In this document: piece after piece, positions 59,062 through 64,000 of the stretch
Layout of the letters: every line of letters starts with the position of its first letter
How positions within the stretch are numbered: position 1 is the stretch's first letter
DNA from: a virus
IMG/VR virus record: IMGVR_UViG_3300033153_015063
Span: 178,597 to 242,596 of that record
Strand: one strand, 5' to 3'
DNA: 64,000 nt
Program-made: the position numbers and the translations under genes
The notes under the pieces: model-generated
The model's database searches: none
The model's input: only the letters and a program-made list of their open reading frames with translations
What the model was told of the DNA's origin: nothing

Positions 59062-60948
59062 ATGTCGTTAACAGAAGCGAACGAGAACGAGAATCGTTTC
59101 GAACTTGGAGGGGACGATGAGGATGAAGAATTTAGCCTCTCCAAACTACGTGAACAAGTTGAGGTGTTTGACAACAAAGACAAAGGTAGACAGGAGAGTG
59201 CTGAGGCACTTACCTATCGCTGGTTGGAGTTGATGTTGGAGGGCGGACGGGACGAGATACTCTACGACCTGAACGTTCGAGAGTTGGTGGATATCGTCCC
59301 ATTCGCCCGACGCATCATACACTCTAAAATCGGACATATTCTTGGTCTGATGAAAAAGATAGCTGGTCTCCTGTACAAATACGAGTTGTTCGGTGAGTTC
59401 TACAGCAGCAGGACGCCGGGTATGTTCGGTGAAGACTACATCTCTATTCAAGGAGAACTTATCGAGAAGCAACTTGAGATGATAAAACTGATGCTTCCTG
59501 CTCTTGGAGCTGCCGACACTACATTAGATCAATTATCCTCAAACTTCGACTCTATTGGCTATGAACTGCAGAAGCAGGCAGTACCGAAGATGATGAGAGA
59601 GACCATCGTGGTTCTGTATCTACTTGCCAGAGAAGGTTCTGTCGAAGAGGCAAATCTCCAATTAATGGCAAAACGGCATGGTATCGAACACGTCCAGAAG
59701 CAGGTTCTCGAAGGTATTGAGTTCGGATGGGTCGAACGTGATGAGAACAAATTGAAGTGGAAATCGGCAAAGATGAGAACCTTCATGCTTACTATAGGTG
59801 AGATATCTGCAGTTGAGACACTTCCCGAAATCGTGAAGCAAAAGGAGGAAGATAACAACGCATTACGTCGTCAGGTTCGTAAGTTATCAAACATCGTGTT
59901 TAAATTAAAAGGTGGTCACGAGCTACTGGAAGAGTTTGATATGAGCGAACAGGAACTGGAAGAAATCGCCGAGATGAGTCCTGGTCCAGACCCCGAAATC
60001 AAAGCGTTGTTAGATGTTTTCACTGGTCAGATGACTGGTCTGGTAGGTGAACTGAAAGAGAGTAACAGGATACGGGACGAAGAGACACGCATCCTCCGAG
60101 AAGAGATATCTGACACCAAATTCACACCTTTCACACCGCCACCCCGGATCGAGGAATCGAGTCATTTTGATACGACCGACACTTTCTCATTAGATGATGA
60201 CCAAGAACTCGAAAACATACCTGTTTCTTTTGGGCTCGATGACGTTACTGAATCCGATGAGATTGATGAAAGTGATGGCGACACCACAGCCACAGATGAC
60301 ATCGTTGAACCTGACAAAGGTGTGAAGAAAAAAAAGCAGAGGGAAATAACGGATGAGGAGTTGGAAGAGGAAGAGAAAAGAAAAAAAGAGGCCCGTTCAA
60401 TGTTCGAAAAAACCAAGTTCGAAGCAAGAGATTTTGTTATGTGTGAGTTTTATCTGGGCCCAAAGGAAATAAAAGAACTGGAAGATAGACTGTCTACTCT
60501 TGATGAAGGTTCTGATGAATGGATACAGACAAAGGTAACGCTGGAGATGAAACCAGATACACATTGTAAGATAGGCTTCAAGCCAACTACTCTGGTGATG
60601 GACAACAAAACATGTATGTTTCAACTCCCGGTCCCAGACGAAGATGGATTTTATTGTGGTGTTACTGCATTGGTAAATAAGGGGTATGATGATGAAACAA
60701 TTTCTACTCTACTTGGTGATAGGGCAGCTACCTTTAAATGCCCTCATTGTGATGAGTGGTTCAAGAAGGAAATCTCCCTTAAGAGTCATATAAAAAGAAA
60801 TCATAAAGAAGAGAAAAAAACGGATGTCGAGGAGAAGCTCCCTTTTTGTACCTGCCGGACCTGTGGTTACATATTCCATGACGAAAAAGAGTATGACCTT
60901 ACTGATGGTAAATGCCCATCAGGTTGTGGTAAGGTCGAAAAAGAGTAG
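59062..60948 (+). CDS. coiled-coil protein with C2H2 zinc finger
   Basis: 628 residues. Long helical and coiled-coil parts cover 1-330 (EIVKQKEEDNNALRRQVRKL). An acidic linker with SDEIDESDGDTTATDD follows. Then comes FKCPHCDEWFKKEISLKSHI (C2H2) and a final four-Cys ribbon (CTCRTCGYIF, CPSGCGK). The C2H2 finger suggests DNA or protein binding. As last gene of the operon it may be the cytosolic adaptor that delivers DNA to the ATPase. Confidence 0.6.
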   Translation: MSLTEANENENRFELGGDDEDEEFSLSKLREQVEVFDNKDKGRQESAEALTYRWLELMLEGGRDEILYDLNVRELVDIVPFARRIIHSKIGHILGLMKKIAGLLYKYELFGEFYSSRTPGMFGEDYISIQGELIEKQLEMIKLMLPALGAADTTLDQLSSNFDSIGYELQKQAVPKMMRETIVVLYLLAREGSVEEANLQLMAKRHGIEHVQKQVLEGIEFGWVERDENKLKWKSAKMRTFMLTIGEISAVETLPEIVKQKEEDNNALRRQVRKLSNIVFKLKGGHELLEEFDMSEQELEEIAEMSPGPDPEIKALLDVFTGQMTGLVGELKESNRIRDEETRILREEISDTKFTPFTPPPRIEESSHFDTTDTFSLDDDQELENIPVSFGLDDVTESDEIDESDGDTTATDDIVEPDKGVKKKKQREITDEELEEEEKRKKEARSMFEKTKFEARDFVMCEFYLGPKEIKELEDRLSTLDEGSDEWIQTKVTLEMKPDTHCKIGFKPTTLVMDNKTCMFQLPVPDEDGFYCGVTALVNKGYDDETISTLLGDRAATFKCPHCDEWFKKEISLKSHIKRNHKEEKKTDVEEKLPFCTCRTCGYIFHDEKEYDLTDGKCPSGCGKVEKE

Positions 60949-60951
60949 TTT

Positions 60952-61032
60952 TTAATCTCCGAACCAGATGTACCACAGGGCATAGAGACCAACCACTACA
61001 CCAATCACGTAAAGCCATATTGGGATATCCAT
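60952..61032 (-). CDS. 26-residue single-span membrane microprotein
   Basis: ATG at 61032 (MDIPIWLYVIGVVVGLYALW, then YIWFGD), stop at 60952-60954. One transmembrane helix spans nearly the whole chain. An AATATA TATA box centred near 61055 is 24-26 nt upstream, so the message would be leaderless. It sits between two convergent genes, where no other function is apparent. Confidence 0.5.
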   Translation of the reverse strand: MDIPIWLYVIGVVVGLYALWYIWFGD

Positions 61033-61069
61033 AACAGGCAATCCCGAATGTGGTATATTATGTTTACTG

Positions 61070-61675
61070 CTAGTAATCCATGTGGAGTTCCATTGCTATA
61101 ACCCTTTTTTCCACGGGCTTTCTCCCAAGACCTTTGATGTCGCCCCAGAACAACTCACTCACACCACGCCATATCTGGTAATCCTCTTTGGGGTAGTATG
61201 CATCTCGGCTGAGAGGATTATATTCTTCACGTTCGGCACCCCAGAACTCATATTCGTGGAGATTGGTCAGTGCTTTGAACTCGCTATTGGTCATTTTCTT
61301 CGGGACCCATACCCACTTGTGGACCTTCTCACAGCCCATTTTCCCCTTATCCGCTATAAACTTCATCTCTCGTTTCTCATAGGGACCAATACTCCACCTG
61401 TCTCTGAAGGCTTCAACATATTTTGCTGTATGTTTACCTTCGGTGGACGTATCATCAAAAGGGGCGACGAATACGAATACTTCATCCTCTATCGGTTCCC
61501 TGACCATCTCCCGCCCCTCAAACTCTCCCCTCGATGCCACCTTCATCCTCTCCAGGAACTCCTCCTCCGTCAACTGAGGGCTATCCCCGACCGGCCCCTT
61601 GTAAACCGTAGCTCCCTCTTCATATTCATAGCGGTATCTATTCCCTGAACCCTCAGGTATCTCTACAGTGGTCAT
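61070..61675 (-). CDS. tag-module protein T9
   Basis: 201 residues from the ATG at 61675, which is 26 nt from a GTATATAAAG box. An upstream Met would be outside the transcript. The module is complete. The body (FVFVAPFDDTSTEGKHTAKY, then WRGVSELFWGDIKGLG) is unrecognised. Part of the module DNA matches T8. Confidence 0.65.
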   Translation of the reverse strand: MTTVEIPEGSGNRYRYEYEEGATVYKGPVGDSPQLTEEEFLERMKVASRGEFEGREMVREPIEDEVFVFVAPFDDTSTEGKHTAKYVEAFRDRWSIGPYEKREMKFIADKGKMGCEKVHKWVWVPKKMTNSEFKALTNLHEYEFWGAEREEYNPLSRDAYYPKEDYQIWRGVSELFWGDIKGLGRKPVEKRVIAMELHMDY

Positions 61676-61726
61676 CAAGGAATACAATGGGTGTTGAGTA
61701 TATAAAGAGTTCTAACCTCCCCTCCC

Positions 61727-61769
61727 TTTTACGCTTTTTACGGTTGTTTGGCCTGAAAGTATATAAAGA
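61727..61769 (+). promoter_or_regulatory. composite promoter P7
   Basis: TTTTACGCTTTTTACGGTTG, then CTGAAAGTATATAAAGACCA on the plus strand. The TATA is about 38 nt before the ATG at 61803, and an AGGTGATG site lies in the leader. Back to back with the T9 promoter. Confidence 0.8.
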
Positions 61770-61802
61770 CCAAGATGCGGGTAAGAGTTAGGTGATGCAA
61801 AC

Positions 61803-62354
61803 ATGACCGACAGTAAACAGAAACGGACCTTATATGAACCCTTCTACATCGGCCACAACATCCTCAATCCTCGTGATATCGAGGATGTAGAAGAACGTGT
61901 GAAGGCCAAATCCAGACTGAACAACGGCATCGGACGGACCGCCGGAGACCTGTGGAACGACTGGGGGTCTGATGGAATCTACGATTTCCTGGTAGATGAA
62001 ATCGGATACAGCGACAGCCGGACCGTTGGGACCGGGGCCCGGGGTGGTTCCGAGTGTCCAGGGAACACCGGGAAGTTGGCCGAGATGTTTTGGGATGAAA
62101 TCGGAGAGCGTCGTCAAAAGAAAATCGGCGATGAGATGGATCGCCTCGGTCTCATCGAACCGGATCTCCCGAAGGTAGTAGTCGAAGAGGCTACTGTGGA
62201 CAATAAACCCATCTACAAGGTCTTTCTCCACATCAGCAACCAGAAGCTTCAGCTCTCCAATCGTTTCGGTCTGGATATCTTCGCCTACCGCCGGGACGCC
62301 AGCACCACCGTCGATGAGTTCTTCAATGCGTGGTGGAAAGAGAACAAGCAGTAG
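61803..62354 (+). CDS. unknown protein under promoter P7
   Basis: 183 residues, not recognised. It has an acidic, hydrophilic character with RTAGDLWNDWGSDGIYDFLV, a Gly-rich loop (GTGARGGSECPGNTGK) and a C-terminal DEFFNAWWKENKQ. As a member of the composite-promoter regulon it may act with the VWA/MoxR genes. Confidence 0.55.
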   Translation: MTDSKQKRTLYEPFYIGHNILNPRDIEDVEERVKAKSRLNNGIGRTAGDLWNDWGSDGIYDFLVDEIGYSDSRTVGTGARGGSECPGNTGKLAEMFWDEIGERRQKKIGDEMDRLGLIEPDLPKVVVEEATVDNKPIYKVFLHISNQKLQLSNRFGLDIFAYRRDASTTVDEFFNAWWKENKQ

Positions 62355-62376
62355 GCCCAACCAACCACTACCCCAA

Positions 62377-62411
62377 ACCCTTTATTTTATCCCTTCTCTT
62401 TTCTTTATTGT
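62377..62411 (+). terminator. T-rich terminator
   Basis: CCTTTATTTTATCCC and CTTCTCTTTTCTTTATT follow the P7 gene and precede the convergent methyltransferase gene. Confidence 0.5.
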
Positions 62412-62417
62412 GCTAAC

Positions 62418-63161
62418 CTAGAATCTCATGGCACCTAATCGCTGTTCTGCCACTTCACAATATTCCTTGGACATGTCTATTCCGATGAACCGACGCCCAA
62501 GCCTGCTGGCGACGGCTGTGGTCGTTCCTGCCCCGTTAAAGGGGTCTAAAACAGTGTCTCCAGGCCATGAAAAGAGTTTGATGAGGCGATATACCAGTTC
62601 CTCGGGAAACATCGCTGGGTGCCCAAAATCCCGCATCTTTCTCTCCGGGGCGATGGACCACTTAGCCGTTGTCCATTGCTTGAACTCGTCGCCATCCAGG
62701 TCGCTTTCGATCCCATCTGGTCTCTTCTTTGTGTAGGTATCTTTACAGAACACTTCGATGAACTCCCAGGTGTATTTGAGATATGGGTTGCTCGGGGATT
62801 TCCAGCTCCCCCAGGCCGTGTACTTACAGTTGTAGTTGTTCTTCTCCCACAGTATCTCGCCCTTCCATAGGAATCCAAGGTCGGTAAGGTCTTTTGTGAT
62901 GATGTGATGGGTTGGTTGATAGACTTTCCAGTTGGGTTGGATGACGATACACAACCGACCACCTGGTTTCAAAACTCCCCTTATCTTTTGCCAGATACCA
63001 TACAACCACTCGAAGTACTGGTCCCAATCCTGGACATCATCGTGGGTATCGTATTCTATCCCGTAGTTGTAAGGTGGGCTGGTCACTACCAGGTCAATAG
63101 AGTTTTTACCCAGAGTAGATATCTCATCGTAGGCATCTCCACAGATGATGGAATCTTCCAT
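62418..63161 (-). CDS. beta-class DNA methyltransferase
   Basis: 247 residues from the ATG at 63161, which overlaps the upstream TGA. Motif IV VVTSPPYNYGI is near 28, KPGGRLCIVIQP follows, and motif I VLDPFNGAGTTTAVA is near 210 with RRFIGIDMS. This is a complete N4-cytosine or N6-adenine methyltransferase of ordinary size. It ends GAMRF. The upstream gene is coupled. Confidence 0.88.
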   Translation of the reverse strand: MEDSIICGDAYDEISTLGKNSIDLVVTSPPYNYGIEYDTHDDVQDWDQYFEWLYGIWQKIRGVLKPGGRLCIVIQPNWKVYQPTHHIITKDLTDLGFLWKGEILWEKNNYNCKYTAWGSWKSPSNPYLKYTWEFIEVFCKDTYTKKRPDGIESDLDGDEFKQWTTAKWSIAPERKMRDFGHPAMFPEELVYRLIKLFSWPGDTVLDPFNGAGTTTAVASRLGRRFIGIDMSKEYCEVAEQRLGAMRF

Positions 63162-63442
63162 CAAAACCGCAGGCCACCGAATATCCGAGAACTCCAGATC
63201 CTGAGTGGCCGGCCGTGATTGTGGTTGACCCGGGTAGACCGCTTGAACTCATCGGTCTGGGTGCAGATGCCATCTTTTTTTGCTTCCATCATCACAGGAC
63301 CCATGATCCTTGGTTCTCTGGGAGTTTCGAGAGAAGACTGTTCTATCTTCTCCCATACATCATCAGTCGTGAACTTCCGTTTGGCCAACGCAATCAGACG
63401 CACGAAGTGGCCAACCTCATCTTTCCAGGTCTTTTCGTCCAT
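63161..63442 (-). CDS. small winged-helix-like protein
   Basis: 93 residues from the ATG at 63442, which is 26 nt from a TTTAAAAAG box and so leaderless. A longer frame starts upstream of the transcript. FTTDDVWEKIEQS, then PRIMGPVMMEAKKDGICTQT and HGRPLRIWSSRIF, matches a small phage HTH-like protein type. It is coupled to the methyltransferase and may be its regulator or specificity partner. Confidence 0.6.
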   Translation of the reverse strand: MDEKTWKDEVGHFVRLIALAKRKFTTDDVWEKIEQSSLETPREPRIMGPVMMEAKKDGICTQTDEFKRSTRVNHNHGRPLRIWSSRIFGGLRF

Positions 63443-63473
63443 GATAGGAAAACACCGGTCGAGTTTAAAAAGA

Positions 63474-64000
63474 TTAATCATCGAACTCTCTTCTTACATC
63501 CTTTGCGTGTTCTATCACGTCTCCAACACTGTCGCCATCTTCCCAACTGACACCCCTACTCCACTTAATGTCACCATCTCCGTCATAGTAGTAGACAACG
63601 ACAGATTCCTCATAGTGTTCGAAGCCGTACTCACCCTTCCCGGTCCAATATGAACAAACTTCCTGTGTCATCTTCGTCTTTCTGGTCACATGAGCTTTTT
63701 TGATGACGTCTTCGATGGTGTCGCCCTCCTTCCAGTAGGCAACTCCACCCCACGAGAAATTCTTTCCTGAACGACCATAGGATATGACAGTGACTCTCTC
63801 CCCTTTATGTTCGAACGTATATGTGATGCCTTTCAATTTGATTTTATCCAGGTCTCTTGACGTCCTCTCATCCACCACCTTCATAATCTCCAGGAACTCC
63901 TCCTCCGAAAGCTCAGGTGCTTCTCCCACAGGCCCCTTGTATTGTGTCTTTCCTTCCTCGTACTCGTACCTGTATCTGTTACCGGACCCTGGTGGAATCT
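63474..64000 (-). CDS. tag-module protein T10, start beyond window
   Basis: About 175 residues visible. The first few residues of the module lie past the right edge. The body holds two related blocks: GITYTFEHKGERVTVISYG, then SWGGVAYWKEGDTIEDVIKK; and EYGFEHYEESVVVYYYDG, then KWSRGVSWEDGDSVGDVIEH. This indicates an internal duplication of about 50 residues. The module DNA is identical to T4 over 113 nt. Confidence 0.65.
   Translation of the reverse strand, partial: IPPGSGNRYRYEYEEGKTQYKGPVGEAPELSEEEFLEIMKVVDERTSRDLDKIKLKGITYTFEHKGERVTVISYGRSGKNFSWGGVAYWKEGDTIEDVIKKAHVTRKTKMTQEVCSYWTGKGEYGFEHYEESVVVYYYDGDGDIKWSRGVSWEDGDSVGDVIEHAKDVRREFDD
63888..64000. repeat. module copy identical to 36513-36625
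   Basis: This 113-nt stretch of the T10 module is identical to T4. It reaches the window edge, so the shared segment may be longer. Confidence 0.9.

Noticed and set aside
1-64000. Identification as a Borg-type element
   Set aside because: A strand bias and one tandem repeat are present, but no multihaem cytochromes, ribosomal protein genes or repeated intragenic tandem repeats are seen, and gene direction changes several times. The host cannot be set from this window.

Overview
The window is a gene-dense piece of what looks like a large archaeal extrachromosomal element (virus or plasmid-like), not a chromosome. The replication genes are of archaeal type: family B DNA polymerase, large and small clamp loader (RFC) subunits, an MCM-like helicase, a PriS-like primase and an XPD/DinG-like helicase. 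Promoters are TATA boxes, and many lie about 26 nt upstream of the start codon, so many mRNAs should be leaderless. Internal operon genes instead use GGTGA or GGAGG Shine-Dalgarno sites. There are no rRNA, ribosomal protein or central-metabolism genes. The host cannot be named from the sequence. No stretch over 300 bases lacks a gene; the longest gaps (150-200 bp) hold promoters, a tRNA-like gene or repeats.

Layout. 1-37 kb is entirely minus strand. 1-8 kb holds DNA methyltransferases, nucleotide-hydrolase genes (Nudix, MazG-like) and small zinc proteins. 8.5-9.7 kb has a protein of the thymine-hypermodification family. 10.5-16.4 kb has RFC-L, zinc-ribbon genes and PolB. 16.4-19.7 kb has a RelA/SpoT-type HD hydrolase and a MazG/phosphohistidine-domain fusion. 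19.7-26.5 kb has a VWA protein and a MoxR-like AAA ATPase flanking a secreted metalloprotease. 26.6-34 kb has another methyltransferase, a macro-domain protein, a tiny CRISPR-like array, a thymidylate-synthase-fold enzyme with an Asn-to-Asp change, and a Cas4-like nuclease. RFC-S follows at 34-35 kb. 37.3-39.4 kb is a plus-strand helicase. 39.4-54.3 kb is again minus strand: HD protein, class II ribonucleotide reductase, primase, tRNA-like gene, possible sliding clamp, RecA-like ATPase, OB-fold protein and MCM-like helicase. 54.4-60.9 kb is a plus-strand operon with a VirD4/HerA-like ATPase, membrane proteins and microproteins, probably a DNA-transfer or packaging machine. The end holds two more methyltransferase-context genes and tagged genes.

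Three element-wide patterns stand out. (1) Ten genes share one roughly 45-residue N-terminal module (core IPPGSGNRYRYEY then YKGPVG.APELSEEEFLERM) fused to unrelated C-terminal domains. Near-identical DNA copies of the module alone show recent cut-and-paste spread. (2) Seven promoters share a composite element: a TTTACG direct repeat about 20 bp upstream of TGAAA-TATATAAAG. It controls the VWA/MoxR pair and several unknown genes, so it looks like one regulon. (3) Several proteins, including RFC-L and methyltransferases, end in the same PIP-box-like tail (VFDF, ILDF, ALDF), which suggests DNA modification tethered to the sliding clamp.
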